From contig NZ_CP084506.1 of the NCBI RefSeq assembly GCF_003113495.2, positions 1,860,001-1,924,000 on the forward strand: a DNA stretch of 64,000 nucleotides. Direction: 5' to 3'. The translations under genes and the position numbers were made by a program. The notes beneath the pieces are model-generated. The model was not told the DNA's origin, did no database searches, and saw only the letters and a list, made by a program, of their open reading frames with translations. Shown piece by piece: positions 41,043 to 50,411 of the stretch. Position 1 is the first letter of the stretch, and each line of letters begins with the position of its first letter. The DNA comes from Edwardsiella tarda ATCC 15947 = NBRC 105688 (lineage in GTDB: Bacteria; Pseudomonadota; Gammaproteobacteria; Enterobacterales; Enterobacteriaceae).

Positions 41043-41058
41043 CTGTTTTTATATACAG
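41043..41058. promoter_or_regulatory. LexA (SOS) box upstream of yebG
   Basis: CTGTTTTTATATACAG matches the LexA consensus CTGTATATATATACAG at 14 of 16 positions, including both CTGT/ACAG ends, 22 bp upstream of the yebG ATG. Confidence 0.93.
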
Positions 41059-41225
41059 TAAAGGATGGCGGCGCTCGCTGCAAGTCTTACGCCATCAGGC
41101 GACCAGGGATAACTACGCGAGCAACGAGAGGAACAAGCATAAAGCAGAGTAAAGCAGCGCATCGACTAGGATAGTGTGACAACACAATGCGGAATAACAG
41201 GGTGGGATGACGATGATAAAACAAC

Positions 41226-41251
41226 AGAAAACGGCCCCATCAAGGGCCGTT
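41226..41251 (-). terminator. Intrinsic terminator of the cold-shock gene
   Basis: On the minus strand AACGGCCC and GGGCCGTT pair around a short loop, followed by TTCTGTTGTTTT, about 70 bp after the csp stop. Confidence 0.75.
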
Positions 41252-41318
41252 CATACCGCTGGCACCCGTATTAACACCACGGTGTCAGCGTGCATGCAGC
41301 GTGGTGAATACGCTGTAT

Positions 41319-41528
41319 TTACAGGGCAACCACGTCGGCCGCAGCCGGGCCGCGCGGGGAGTCCTGAATAGAGAACTCAACCTGCTGACCTTCTGCCAAG
41401 GTCTTGAAACCGTCGCTCTGGATAGCAGAGAAATGGACGAAGACATCTTTTGAGCCATCAGCTGGCGTGATAAACCCAAATCCCTTGCTTTCGTTGAACC
41501 ATTTGACCTGGCCGGTTTTCTTGCTCAT
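41319..41528 (-). CDS. Cold-shock protein (CspC/CspE type)
   Basis: A 69-residue OB-fold single-stranded nucleic-acid binding protein. RNP1 (KGFGFIT) and RNP2 (VFVHFSAI) are intact. The N-terminus [16 protein letters not shown] resembles CspE and CspC about equally. In E. coli these are constitutive RNA chaperones and antiterminators rather than cold-inducible. The ATG at 41528 has AAGGAAAG upstream; the frame extends further but outside the family. A choice between cspC and cspE cannot be made by eye. Confidence 0.94.
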   Translation of the reverse strand: MSKKTGQVKWFNESKGFGFITPADGSKDVFVHFSAIQSDGFKTLAEGQQVEFSIQDSPRGPAAADVVAL

Positions 41529-42022
41529 TACACTTTCCTTCACTTTAAAATATTGCCCGTAGGGGCGACTCACCCTAAGCGTGGCGACACACTCATCGGG
41601 TAGTAGAAACATCACTCCAGATATTTCTCCACCAGAGAACGTGCTCCGTCTAAGGACGGCATTATTAAGGCATAAATTATCTGATGGTGCAAATCATTCA
41701 CCATATTTTCGCCCCTCGAACAGAGCATCATAACGGCTAGCACCATCTTTATTTTCATGGGGAAAACAAATGCAATTAAATATAAATATCCTTTTAATAC
41801 ATGATGTTAGCCATTTACCCCCAATAAACCCCATCGGAAAACGCTTGATATTTCATTATTATGATCAAAATCACAATGATTAAATTATTCTCTTAAAATA
41901 TAATTTATGAGATTTTTCGACATTGAATAACCGCTGTCGATGAGAGCTGTGACATAAAAAAGCGCCGAGCCAATGCCCGACGCCAATAATAATTAGGAAA
42001 TTATCACTATTGCCAATCAATC
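41529..42022. other. Intergenic region between the cold-shock gene and cfa
   Basis: About 490 bp. It should contain the csp promoter and a long 5' leader, and it contains the cfa terminator at 41956-41983. The 41740-41920 part is very AT-rich. No gene is supported. Confidence 0.5.
41956..41983 (-). terminator. Intrinsic terminator of cfa
   Basis: A 9-bp stem with two G-U pairs (GCGTCGGGC and GCTCGGCGC on the minus strand, ATTG loop) followed by six T, 40 bp after the cfa stop. Confidence 0.82.
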
Positions 42023-43177
42023 CTAGCGCGGTACACGCAACCCACCCTCGACGCCTTTTGGACTGAGCAAGACCTGCCATAGCTGAATATTGCGCGCGCG
42101 GAAGGCACCAGCGCACGCCGTCAAGTAGTAGCAAAACATACGATAGAAACGCTCGCTGTAGTTGGCACTGATCTCTGGCCAACACGCCTGAAAACGCTGA
42201 TACCATGCCATCAAGGTACGATCATAATCCGGTCCGAAGCTGTGCCAATCCTCCATGACAAACAGCCCTTCGCTGTGCGTCGCGATGTGCGCCACAGAAG
42301 GTAGACAGCCATTAGGGAAGATATACTTATTGATCCAGGCATCAACATTGAGATCGGTCTGATTCGACCCGATGCTGTGCAACAGGAACAATCCATCGGG
42401 TTTGAGATTACGCGCCGCGACTTCAAAGTAAGTACGATAATTCTTCGGCCCAACGTGCTCAAACATCCCAACGGAAACGATGCGATCATAGTTGTTGTTC
42501 AGATCGCGATAATCCTGTAGCAGGATCTTCACATCCAATCCTTGGCAGCGGGCCTGCGCCATCTTCTGCTGCTCGGCGGAAATGGTGACCCCTTCGACGG
42601 AGACCCCATAATGTTCCGCAGCGTAGTGTGCCAATCCTCCCCAACCACAACCGATATCCAGCAACTTCATGCCAGGCTCGAGCTGTAACTTGTCACAGAT
42701 TAACTTCAATTTATCTTGCTGCGCCTGCTCCAACGTCTCGGCCTGTTTCCAGTATGCACAGGAGTATTGCATGTAAGGGTCGAGCATCCGACTAAACAGA
42801 TCATTACCCAGATCGTAGTGCTCCTTACCCACGATCCAAGCGCGCTTACGGCTCTGGAGATTAAACAGACGCGCAGAGGCGATGCGCACGATATCGGCGA
42901 AATGCTTCGGTAGTTGGCTGTCGAGGCCCGCGGTGAGAATCCGCTGGAAGAAGATATCCAAGCGTTCGCACTCCCACCAGCCATCCATATAACTCTCCCC
43001 CAAACCGAGGGAACCCTCTTGTAGGACTCGGTGAAAGAACTCTGGGTTTTTCACCTGGATATCATAGGGTTGGCTACCATTTATCGCAATTCCGGCCCGG
43101 TTCAGCATCTCTTCCGCGATGCGATACCAGTTATCCTGTTTTAATGCGCTTTCTTCAATACAGGTCGCACTACTCAT
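42023..43177 (-). CDS. cfa: Cyclopropane-fatty-acyl-phospholipid synthase
   Basis: A 384-residue SAM-dependent enzyme that adds a methylene bridge across double bonds of membrane phospholipid acyl chains, protecting against acid and other stress. The SAM-binding motif is LLDIGCGWGGLAHYAAEHY (about residue 170). LGESYMDGWWECERLD, KEHYDLGNDLFSRMLDPYMQ and FEHVGPKNY are family blocks. Length and sequence match E. coli Cfa. The ATG at 43177 has GGAAGG upstream; the frame from 43276 adds an unrelated N-terminus. Confidence 0.97.
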   Translation of the reverse strand: MSSATCIEESALKQDNWYRIAEEMLNRAGIAINGSQPYDIQVKNPEFFHRVLQEGSLGLGESYMDGWWECERLDIFFQRILTAGLDSQLPKHFADIVRIASARLFNLQSRKRAWIVGKEHYDLGNDLFSRMLDPYMQYSCAYWKQAETLEQAQQDKLKLICDKLQLEPGMKLLDIGCGWGGLAHYAAEHYGVSVEGVTISAEQQKMAQARCQGLDVKILLQDYRDLNNNYDRIVSVGMFEHVGPKNYRTYFEVAARNLKPDGLFLLHSIGSNQTDLNVDAWINKYIFPNGCLPSVAHIATHSEGLFVMEDWHSFGPDYDRTLMAWYQRFQACWPEISANYSERFYRMFCYYLTACAGAFRARNIQLWQVLLSPKGVEGGLRVPR

Positions 43178-43601
43178 TACACATACCTTCCCGCCGTACT
43201 CATGCATTCCCGCGTTCATACCGCGCTGTTGAAGTCTTAAACGGTCGGATCCCTTCCGGCCAAAAGCATTTATCATACAATATTATTTATATTACAAAGC
43301 TTCAAGCCTCGATGGCTGATGCCGCACGGACAGGGATCTGAACAAAACGTGCCTTTCTACCCCCATCACCGGCGTTTTTTCAGTATATATCTGCTTCCCG
43401 TCACGAAAATCACCTCCCACGTTATAGCGCACAAAGTGGCAAACCCTGGTCAGGCTCACTGATATAACAATATGAAATTAAATTGCTTTTATTATTTTTT
43501 CCTTTTTGTTGCGCATTGTAAAAAAATCTTTCACGTTGCCACGCAAACGTTTTCGTATATACTGCCGGCGACCACGCTCACATGGAATACAGGAACAGAT
43601 C
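43178..43601. other. cfa-purT divergent intergenic region
   Basis: 424 bp carrying both divergent promoters, with the PurR box of purT at 43541-43556. No gene is supported. Confidence 0.55.
43541..43556. promoter_or_regulatory. PurR box upstream of purT
   Basis: ACGCAAACGTTTTCGT matches the PurR palindrome ACGCAAACGTTTGCGT at 15 of 16 positions, 45 bp upstream of the purT ATG. Repression of purT by PurR with hypoxanthine or guanine is therefore likely. Confidence 0.93.
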
Positions 43602-44780
43602 ATGCAGCTCATCGGAACCGCCCTTCGTCCTCATGCCACTCGGATCATGTTGTTAGGTGCCGGAGAACTCGGCAAAGAGGTCGCCATTGAGGGCCAACGC
43701 CTCGGGTTGGAGGTCATCGCCGTCGATCGCTACGCCGATGCACCGGCGATGCAAGTCGCTCATCGCAGCCATGTCATCGATATGCGGGATGGCGAGCAGC
43801 TATGCGCCCTGATCGAACGTGAGCGTCCTGACTACATCGTGCCGGAGATCGAGGCCATCGCCACCCAGACGCTAGATCAGTTGGAGAGTGATGGCGTCCG
43901 CATCGTGCCCAGCGCCCGCGCAGTGCAATTGACCATGAACCGAGAAGGTATTCGCCGTCTGGCCGCCGAAACGCTGGGGCTACCCACCTCCCCTTACCGT
44001 TTTGCTCGTGATATCGCGGCATTTCGCCAGGCCGTGAGCGAGATCGGTTATCCCTGCTTCGTCAAGCCGGTGATGAGTTCATCGGGGAAAGGGCAAAGCA
44101 TCCTACGCAACGCCAGCGAGATCGACGCCGCCTGGCACTATGCTCGGGAAGGTGCCCGTGGCGACGCCACCAGCGTCATCGTCGAAGGCGAGGTTTGTTT
44201 CGATTTTGAAATCACCCTGCTGACCATTCAAGCCAGCGATGGGATCCATTTCTGCGCGCCGATCGGCCATTACCAACAGGCGGGGGATTATCGTGAATCC
44301 TGGCAGCCCCAGGCGATGAGCGCCGTGGCGCTGGAACGGGCGCAGACGATCGCCGCCCAGGTGGTACGCGCCCTCGGCGGCTATGGTCTGTTTGGTGTCG
44401 AACTCTTTGTCTGTGGCGACGAGGTGATCTTCAGCGAAGTCTCGCCTCGCCCCCACGATACCGGGCTGGTGACCCTGGTGTCCCAAGATCTCTCCGAGTT
44501 TGCCCTGCACGTCCGCGCCTTTCTGGGCCTACCGATCGGTCCCATTCGTCAATTCGGCCCCAGCGCCTCTGCCGTGCTACTCCCGCAGTTACACAGCGAC
44601 GACGTAAAATTTACCAACCTGGTACAGGCCCTAGGCCCGGCCAGCCAGCTACGTCTGTTCGCTAAACCCCAGATCGACGGGGCGCGGCGCCTCGGTGTCG
44701 CCTTAGCCTGGGGTGAGAGTATCGACCAGGCCCGTCAACGCGCACGCGCCTGCAGCAACGCGGTCATCATTCAGCCTTAA
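43602..44780 (+). CDS. purT: Formate-dependent phosphoribosylglycinamide formyltransferase (GAR transformylase T)
   Basis: A 392-residue ATP-grasp enzyme that formylates GAR with free formate and ATP, the folate-independent third step of purine synthesis. The N-terminal Rossmann-like part has [20 protein letters not shown]. The ATP-grasp core has [15 protein letters not shown] and [15 protein letters not shown]. The C-terminal part has [20 protein letters not shown] and [12 protein letters not shown]. The ATG at 43602 has AGGAAC upstream and matches E. coli; the frame upstream crosses the PurR box. Confidence 0.97.
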   Translation: MQLIGTALRPHATRIMLLGAGELGKEVAIEGQRLGLEVIAVDRYADAPAMQVAHRSHVIDMRDGEQLCALIERERPDYIVPEIEAIATQTLDQLESDGVRIVPSARAVQLTMNREGIRRLAAETLGLPTSPYRFARDIAAFRQAVSEIGYPCFVKPVMSSSGKGQSILRNASEIDAAWHYAREGARGDATSVIVEGEVCFDFEITLLTIQASDGIHFCAPIGHYQQAGDYRESWQPQAMSAVALERAQTIAAQVVRALGGYGLFGVELFVCGDEVIFSEVSPRPHDTGLVTLVSQDLSEFALHVRAFLGLPIGPIRQFGPSASAVLLPQLHSDDVKFTNLVQALGPASQLRLFAKPQIDGARRLGVALAWGESIDQARQRARACSNAVIIQP

Positions 44781-44786
44781 GCGCCT

Positions 44787-44808
44787 AGGGTGCCCAACCA
44801 GGCACCCT
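44787..44808 (+). terminator. Hairpin between purT and yoaH
   Basis: An 8-bp perfect stem AGGGTGCC/GGCACCCT with a 6-nt loop in the short gap between the converging genes. No T run, so only a weak candidate terminator. Confidence 0.4.
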
Positions 44809-44810
44809 GA

Positions 44811-45014
44811 TTACGGCTGCCCCGCGTCATCGTCATCCTCCGCCTCATCGTCGAAGGCTACCCGCACCTGAGCCCCGCGATGGGCGGCACGGATCTCGGC
44901 CGCCACTTGCGCGATAGCCTCGCCGCTACTCATCCCCTGCGCCATCAGCGCCTGAATACGCTCCGCCGCCTGCTGCTGTTCTGCATGGCTCAATGCCGGC
45001 ATACCACCAACCAT
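44811..45014 (-). CDS. yoaH: YoaH family (UPF0181) protein
   Basis: A 67-residue protein like E. coli Yoa[21 protein letters not shown] and [17 protein letters not shown], then a very acidic tail. Function unknown. The ATG at 45014 is preceded by a strong GAGGAGAGG and gives the family N-terminus. It is divergent from pabB, as in E. coli. Confidence 0.88.
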   Translation of the reverse strand: MVGGMPALSHAEQQQAAERIQALMAQGMSSGEAIAQVAAEIRAAHRGAQVRVAFDDEAEDDDDAGQP

Positions 45015-45153
45015 ATAACCTCTCCTCTTATTTAGCCTTGCCGCAGTATATACCAAGCTCGCGACGAGAGCAGCGCGCGCTAATTGCCGTATGCCCCGCA
45101 TCCGTAGATAATCGAACGCTATTCTTTATCGACCCAGAGAGCTGTGCCGCACC

Positions 45154-46539
45154 ATGACTGCGACCCCTAAACTGACCCTGTGCGATCTGCCCTATCGACC
45201 CGATGCGGCGCTACATTACTTCACCCCGCTGGCGCATCAGCCCTGGGCGATGTTGCTCAGCTCCGGCCAGGCCGACCATTCTCATAACCGCTACGATATC
45301 ATCGTGGCCGATCCCTGTGCGACGCTCGAGACGCGCGGGGCAGTGACCACCCTCGTCGATAGCGCAGGCTGCCAGCACTACCGCGACGATCCGTTAACCT
45401 TGCTGCGCAGCGTGTTGGCTCGCCGTCTGCCCGCCTGTCCGCCACAGCCTGACCTGCCCTTCTGCGGCGGGGCGCTCGGGTTGTGGGGCTACGATTTAGG
45501 CCGCCGCTTCGAGACGCTCCCTACGCTGGCCGCCGCCGATCTACAGACGCCGGACATGGCGCTGGGGATCTACGACTGGGCGCTGATCGTCGATCACCGC
45601 CTGCGCCGCATCACCCTGCTTAGCTGGCATGATGCCGCACGACGCCTCAGCTGGTTGCAATCCCTCCGCGCACCCGTCAGTACGCCCTTCGCACTCACCT
45701 CTGACTGGCAGGCCAACCTGAGCAAAGCGGCCTATCAACACGCCTTCCAACGCGTGCAGGCACACCTCGCCTCCGGCGACTGTTACCAGATCAATCTGAC
45801 ACAACGCTTCGCCGCCGACTACCGAGGCGACGAGTGGCAAGCCTTCCTCCGTCTGACGCAAGCCAACCGTGCGCCCTTCTCCGCGTTCCTGCGCTTACCA
45901 CAAAGCGCGGTGCTCAGCGTCTCCCCGGAACGCTTCTTACGGCTCGAGCGCGGCGAGATCACGACGCGGCCGATTAAGGGCACCTTACCGCGTAAACCGG
46001 AGGTGACGGCGGATGAGCAGCAGCGCCTGCGCCTTGCGGCCTCGGCCAAGGATCGGGCGGAGAATCTGATGATTGTCGATCTGATGCGCAACGACGTTGG
46101 CCGCGTCGCCGCCGCGGGTAGCGTCAGCGTACCGGAGTTGTTCGCCGTAGAGAGTTTCCCCGCCGTTCATCATCTGGTCAGCACCATCCGTGCCCGCCTG
46201 GCCCCCGGACTCGATGCGTGCGATCTACTACGCGCCTGCTTCCCCGGCGGTTCGATCACCGGCGCGCCCAAGATCCGCGCCATGGCAATCATCGATGCCC
46301 TCGAACCGCAACGGCGCAACGTCTATTGTGGCTCCATCGGCTATCTCAGCGCCTGCGGCGACATGGATACCAGCATCACCATCCGTACGCTGTTGGCGGA
46401 GCACGGGCGACTCTATTGCTGGGCCGGGGGTGGGATCGTCGCCGACAGCGAAGTCGGCGCGGAATACCAGGAGACGTTAGATAAGGTCAGTAAAATCTTA
46501 CCGTTACTGGCGAAAAGCGGACCTCTCTCATGCGACTAA
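45154..46539 (+). CDS. pabB: Aminodeoxychorismate synthase component I
   Basis: A 461-residue chorismate-binding enzyme. With PabA it turns chorismate and glutamine into 4-amino-4-deoxychorismate for folate synthesis. The catalytic lysine is in TTRPIKGTLPRKP (about residue 276). Other family blocks are SGDCYQINLTQRF, AENLMIVDLMRNDVGRVA, PAVHHLVSTI and CFPGGSITGAPKIRAM. The PIKGT lysine distinguishes it from TrpE/isochorismate synthases. nudL overlaps its 3' end by 10 bp. Confidence 0.95.
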   Translation: MTATPKLTLCDLPYRPDAALHYFTPLAHQPWAMLLSSGQADHSHNRYDIIVADPCATLETRGAVTTLVDSAGCQHYRDDPLTLLRSVLARRLPACPPQPDLPFCGGALGLWGYDLGRRFETLPTLAAADLQTPDMALGIYDWALIVDHRLRRITLLSWHDAARRLSWLQSLRAPVSTPFALTSDWQANLSKAAYQHAFQRVQAHLASGDCYQINLTQRFAADYRGDEWQAFLRLTQANRAPFSAFLRLPQSAVLSVSPERFLRLERGEITTRPIKGTLPRKPEVTADEQQRLRLAASAKDRAENLMIVDLMRNDVGRVAAAGSVSVPELFAVESFPAVHHLVSTIRARLAPGLDACDLLRACFPGGSITGAPKIRAMAIIDALEPQRRNVYCGSIGYLSACGDMDTSITIRTLLAEHGRLYCWAGGGIVADSEVGAEYQETLDKVSKILPLLAKSGPLSCD

Positions 46540-47102
46540 GCCCAAACCTGACCCATTTCGTCACCCGTTTTCAGCTACAGTCCCCGCAGCCAGGACGGGC
46601 GGCGACCCATACCCGCCAGGCAGCGGTATTAATCCCTATCATCAATCGCCCGCAGCCGACCCTGCTGCTGACCCGGCGCGCGCTCGGGATGCGCCAGCAT
46701 CCCGGCCAGGTCGCCTTCCCCGGCGGCGCCCACGACGCTCATGACGCCTGTGCGGCCGCCACGGCGCTACGCGAGGCGGCGGAAGAGATCGCACTCTCGC
46801 CCCGTCATGCGACGATCCTCGGTCAACTACCCGCGGAGGATAGCAGTAGCGGTTTCTGCGTCACGCCAGTCGTCGCACTCCTCTCCCCCGCGCTGACCCT
46901 GCGTCCCAATCCGCAAGAGGTCGCCGAGATCTTCGAGATCCCGTTGGCCCACGCCCTGGATATCCGTCGCTACCATGCACTCGACATCTCTCGGGCTGGT
47001 CAAAACCATCGCCTCTACCTCTCCTCTTATCGGAATTTCCTCATCTGGGGCCTCACGGCGGCGATGCTACGTCGCCTCGCGATCCAGGTCGCCTCACGCT
47101 AG
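46530..47102 (+). CDS. nudL: Nudix hydrolase NudL (YeaB), putative CoA pyrophosphatase
   Basis: A 190-residue Nudix protein of the UPF0035 group. The CoA-type block LLLTRRALGMRQHPGQVAFP directly precedes the Nudix box GGAHDAHDACAAATALREAA-EEIAL, in which the REAAEE catalytic core is intact. Homologues split CoA or related nucleotides. It overlaps pabB by 10 bp and lies in the conserved yoaH-pabB-nudL-sdaA cluster. Confidence 0.92.
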   Translation: MRLSPNLTHFVTRFQLQSPQPGRAATHTRQAAVLIPIINRPQPTLLLTRRALGMRQHPGQVAFPGGAHDAHDACAAATALREAAEEIALSPRHATILGQLPAEDSSSGFCVTPVVALLSPALTLRPNPQEVAEIFEIPLAHALDIRRYHALDISRAGQNHRLYLSSYRNFLIWGLTAAMLRRLAIQVASR

Positions 47103-47613
47103 TCTCCCAGTGATTTTCCTTACTTCACGTTATGCGATACCCCTAGAGAAAGGCGGGTTACTGGCCGCGCAAATTGACCTCGCTCCCCCTCAGCGCATCG
47201 GGGGAGTGTCAATCTGTGAAGCGGCTTGGTAATTACCAAGTAAAGATAACAATATCCCTTGCTTTTATCCCATCACAGGGCCATATGATCATCTAGCATT
47301 ATCGACGGCGTATGCGGCTAGCAACGACGATCATCGTCGGAGGTGTGAGCTAATGAGGGCGGATTAATCGGCTTTTCCCGCCAACCGCACGCCGCTGGCA
47401 CAATTGCGCGTGCGTCGGCAGAGAAGTTCGGGTATTGTTGGCGCCCCCGCTGAACAGGGGGCATTTAGCATGAAATAAAATAATGCGAATGACGATAACC
47501 AGACGCGCCGAACCTCGTCAATGGCAAGGCGCGTCCCGTGCCGAGAGTGTGACTCTCGCGCGCGCCGAATTGACACCAGCAGCATGAGACATTGCCTCTT
47601 TAAGGAGCTTAGC
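47103..47613. other. nudL-sdaA intergenic region
   Basis: 511 bp without a supported gene. It contains a perfect 16-bp palindrome at 47225-47240 and a GC-rich hairpin around 47440-47461 (GCCCCC/GGGGGC), and must carry the sdaA promoter. E. coli sdaA is controlled by Lrp and other global regulators. Confidence 0.5.
47225..47240. promoter_or_regulatory. Perfect 16-bp palindrome upstream of sdaA
   Basis: CTTGGTAATTACCAAG is self-complementary over all 16 bases, about 375 bp upstream of sdaA. Its size and symmetry fit a dimeric repressor or activator site; the regulator is unknown. Confidence 0.4.
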
Positions 47614-48981
47614 GTGATTAGCGTTTTCGACATGTTCAAGATCGGTATTGGCCCGTCGAGTTCCCATACGGTTGGACCGATGAAGGCCGGAAAACAGTTC
47701 GTCGATGACTTGACGGCGCAAGGGTTGCTACCGTCGGTCACGCGTGTGGCCGTCGACGTCTACGGTTCGTTGTCCCTGACCGGTAAAGGCCACCATACCG
47801 ATATCGCCATCATAATGGGGTTGGCCGGCAACCTGCCCGACAGCGTCGACATCGATGCCATCCCGGCCTTCATCCGTCAGGTGGAGCAACGCGAACGCTT
47901 ACCGCTCGGCCCGCAGGGGCATGAGGTCGCCTTCCCGCACGATAGCGGCATGGTGTTCCGCAGCGACAATCTGCCGTTACACGAGAACGGCATGACCATC
48001 AACGCCTACGGCGCGGATGATAGCCTGCTGTATAGCAAGACCTACTACTCCATCGGCGGCGGTTTCATCGTCGATGCCGAACATTTTGGTCAAGAGAGCG
48101 GTGAATCCCTTTGCGTCCCCTATCCGTTCCACTCCGCCCAAGCCTTACTGGATCACTGCCGTGAGACTGGCCTCTCCCTCAGCGGACTGGTGATGAAGAA
48201 CGAGTTGGCGTTACACAGTAAAGAAGAGATCTACGCCTACTTCACCGCTATCTGGGATACCATGCAAGCCTGTATCGAGCGTGGCTTGAACACCGAGGGT
48301 GTCCTGCCGGGGCCGCTGCGTGTACCGCGCCGCGCCGCCGCCTTGCGCCGCATGCTGGTTACCAGCGACAAGTACAACCGCGATCCGATGAACGTCATCG
48401 ATTGGGTCAATATGTTTGCCCTGGCGGTCAACGAGGAGAACGCCGCCGGTGGCCGCGTGGTCACCGCGCCAACCAACGGTGCCTGCGGTATCGTCCCGGC
48501 GGTGCTGGCGTACTACAACCACTTCATCGAGCCGGTCTCACCGGACATCTTCGTGCGCTATTTCCTCGCCAGCGGTGCCATCGGCACCCTGTATAAGATG
48601 AATGCGTCCATCTCCGGCGCCGAAGTTGGTTGCCAGGGCGAAGTCGGCGTCGCCTGCTCGATGGCGGCCGCCGGACTCGCCGAGCTACTGGGCGGCAGCC
48701 CGGTACAGGTCTGCATCGCCGCCGAGATCGGGATGGAGCATAACCTGGGGCTGACCTGCGATCCGGTGGCGGGCCAGGTGCAAGTGCCCTGCATCGAGCG
48801 TAACGCTATCGCCTCGGTGAAGGCGATCAACGCCGCACGTATGGCGCTGCAACGCACCTCCGAACCACGCGTCTCACTGGATAAGGTGATCGAGACCATG
48901 TATGAGACGGGTAAGGACATCAACGCCAAATACCGCGAGACCTCGCAGGGTGGCTTGGCGATCAAGGTTCAGTGCAGCTGA
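47614..48981 (+). CDS. sdaA: L-serine ammonia-lyase (L-serine dehydratase I)
   Basis: A 455-residue iron-sulfur enzyme that deaminates L-serine to pyruvate and ammonia. The N-terminal beta domain has [20 protein letters not shown]; the alpha domain has [38 protein letters not shown] and [20 protein letters not shown], which supply the cluster cysteines. Translation starts at GTG 47614 with AAGGAG upstream, matching the E. coli start; the open frame extends to 47521 without similarity. Confidence 0.96.
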   Translation: MISVFDMFKIGIGPSSSHTVGPMKAGKQFVDDLTAQGLLPSVTRVAVDVYGSLSLTGKGHHTDIAIIMGLAGNLPDSVDIDAIPAFIRQVEQRERLPLGPQGHEVAFPHDSGMVFRSDNLPLHENGMTINAYGADDSLLYSKTYYSIGGGFIVDAEHFGQESGESLCVPYPFHSAQALLDHCRETGLSLSGLVMKNELALHSKEEIYAYFTAIWDTMQACIERGLNTEGVLPGPLRVPRRAAALRRMLVTSDKYNRDPMNVIDWVNMFALAVNEENAAGGRVVTAPTNGACGIVPAVLAYYNHFIEPVSPDIFVRYFLASGAIGTLYKMNASISGAEVGCQGEVGVACSMAAAGLAELLGGSPVQVCIAAEIGMEHNLGLTCDPVAGQVQVPCIERNAIASVKAINAARMALQRTSEPRVSLDKVIETMYETGKDINAKYRETSQGGLAIKVQCS

Positions 48982-49008
48982 TATCACCGCCGACGGTGTA
49001 ATCGCGGG

Positions 49009-49034
49009 AACGGGGGCCGAGGCCCCCGTTTTTA
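49009..49034. terminator. Terminator between sdaA and phsC
   Basis: AACGGGGGCC and GGCCCCCGTT form a 10-bp stem with a 2-nt spacer and a following T run, between the converging sdaA and phsC genes. It can serve both strands. Confidence 0.9.
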
Positions 49035-49055
49035 TCGGACAAGGGATGAGGCGCA

Positions 49056-49829
49056 TTAGCCGCGTGGTGGCGTCTCGCTCGCGACATCATGCTGCCGATG
49101 ACGGTGATAGCCATCCAGCATACTGCGGAAGATCTGCCCCGGTGTATCCCCGAGGGTACACAGGTAGATATGGGCGCACAGGAAGAGTAACCCCACCAGC
49201 GCCAACGCCAGGTGCAAGGTCAACATCAACGGGCCATAACCGGCGATCACCTGCGGATAGAGGCACAACAGACCGCTGACGATCAACAGCGGCAGCAGCG
49301 CATACATGATGGCCAGATAGGCCAACTGCTGTAACGGGTTGAATTTGCTCTGCGCATCGGCGACGAAAGGATGCGCCTCCCCCTTCATGATACCGAACAG
49401 GTAATAACGAGCCTGACGCACACAGCGCGCCAGCAAGCCGCGCCAACGCACCCGATAGTGGCGGCCATTCCCCGTCAGCAGATTAATCAGCAGATAGCCC
49501 AGCCAGGCGACAATCAGCACATAGCCACACAGGGTATGTAACGCGACCCATAGCCCTACCGGCCCGACGCTAAAGTGGCCGCCGATCCCACTCAGCAGCA
49601 ACAGGACAAACAGCAACGCATTGCTCCAGTGCCAACCGCGTACCGCCGCCGAATAGAGATACAGGCGGCTCGACTCGCCGCCAGCCACACGCGGCGCCAG
49701 GGCATAACGCAATGCGGCGTGTAACGCGACCCCCACCAACAACGCCGCCAGCAGTAATGCCGCCAACACCAGCCACTGCGGCCAATAGTCTGGCGCATAA
49801 TTCAGTTCCGCTCCCCAGATGCTATTCAT
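49056..49829 (-). CDS. phsC: Thiosulfate reductase cytochrome b subunit
   Basis: A 257-residue inner-membrane cytochrome b that takes electrons from menaquinol for the PhsAB catalytic unit. About five hydrophobic helices carry candidate haem-ligand histidines ([38 protein letters not shown]). The sequence follows Salmonella PhsC (N-terminus [57 protein letters not shown]). It overlaps phsB by 4 bp. Confidence 0.93.
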   Translation of the reverse strand: MNSIWGAELNYAPDYWPQWLVLAALLLAALLVGVALHAALRYALAPRVAGGESSRLYLYSAAVRGWHWSNALLFVLLLLSGIGGHFSVGPVGLWVALHTLCGYVLIVAWLGYLLINLLTGNGRHYRVRWRGLLARCVRQARYYLFGIMKGEAHPFVADAQSKFNPLQQLAYLAIMYALLPLLIVSGLLCLYPQVIAGYGPLMLTLHLALALVGLLFLCAHIYLCTLGDTPGQIFRSMLDGYHRHRQHDVASETPPRG

Positions 49830-50398
49830 GCTTGCTCCTCCCGATGGATCTCTTTACGGCGATACAGGCTTACCGCACCGCTACGCTTACCCTGCCGCCG
49901 ATACACCTCCTCTTGGCCGATCCAACTCTGCACTTCGGCCGTGTCCAGCCGCCCAAAATGCAGGGCATCGGTTGGGCAAACCGCCACACAACCGGGTGGC
50001 AGCCCCTCACTGAGCCGACGCTCGGCGCAGAAGTCGCACTTGTCGGCCACCCCGCTGCGTGGATCCAGATAGCGCACGTGGAAAGGACAGGCGGCGACGC
50101 AGTAGTCACACCCGATGCAACGGGATTGATCCACCTGCACGATGCCATCCTCATCGCGGAAAGAGGCGCCGGTTGGGCAGACCGCGACACAGGGCGCGGC
50201 CTCACAGTGTTGACAGGAGACGCGGATAAAGCGGAAACGTCCCCCCTCCGCCTGATCCGGCCCTTGGATCTGCACCTGAAGGCGGCTAAACCCTTCGGGC
50301 ACATCGTTTAACACTCGACAGGCGACGGTGCAGGCCTGACAGCCGATACAACGCTTCTCGTCATGCAGCATGACGTAATGGTTGGCATTCTGATTCAT
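49826..50398 (-). CDS. phsB: Thiosulfate reductase electron-transfer (4Fe-4S) subunit
   Basis: A 190-residue ferredoxin-like subunit with four cysteine clusters for four [4Fe-4S] centres: [37 protein letters not shown] and the CDFC...C group. It passes electrons from PhsC to PhsA on the periplasmic side of the membrane. It lies 13 bp after phsA and overlaps phsC by 4 bp. Confidence 0.95.
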   Translation of the reverse strand: MNQNANHYVMLHDEKRCIGCQACTVACRVLNDVPEGFSRLQVQIQGPDQAEGGRFRFIRVSCQHCEAAPCVAVCPTGASFRDEDGIVQVDQSRCIGCDYCVAACPFHVRYLDPRSGVADKCDFCAERRLSEGLPPGCVAVCPTDALHFGRLDTAEVQSWIGQEEVYRRQGKRSGAVSLYRRKEIHREEQA

Positions 50399-50411
50399 CG
50401 ATCAACTCCTT

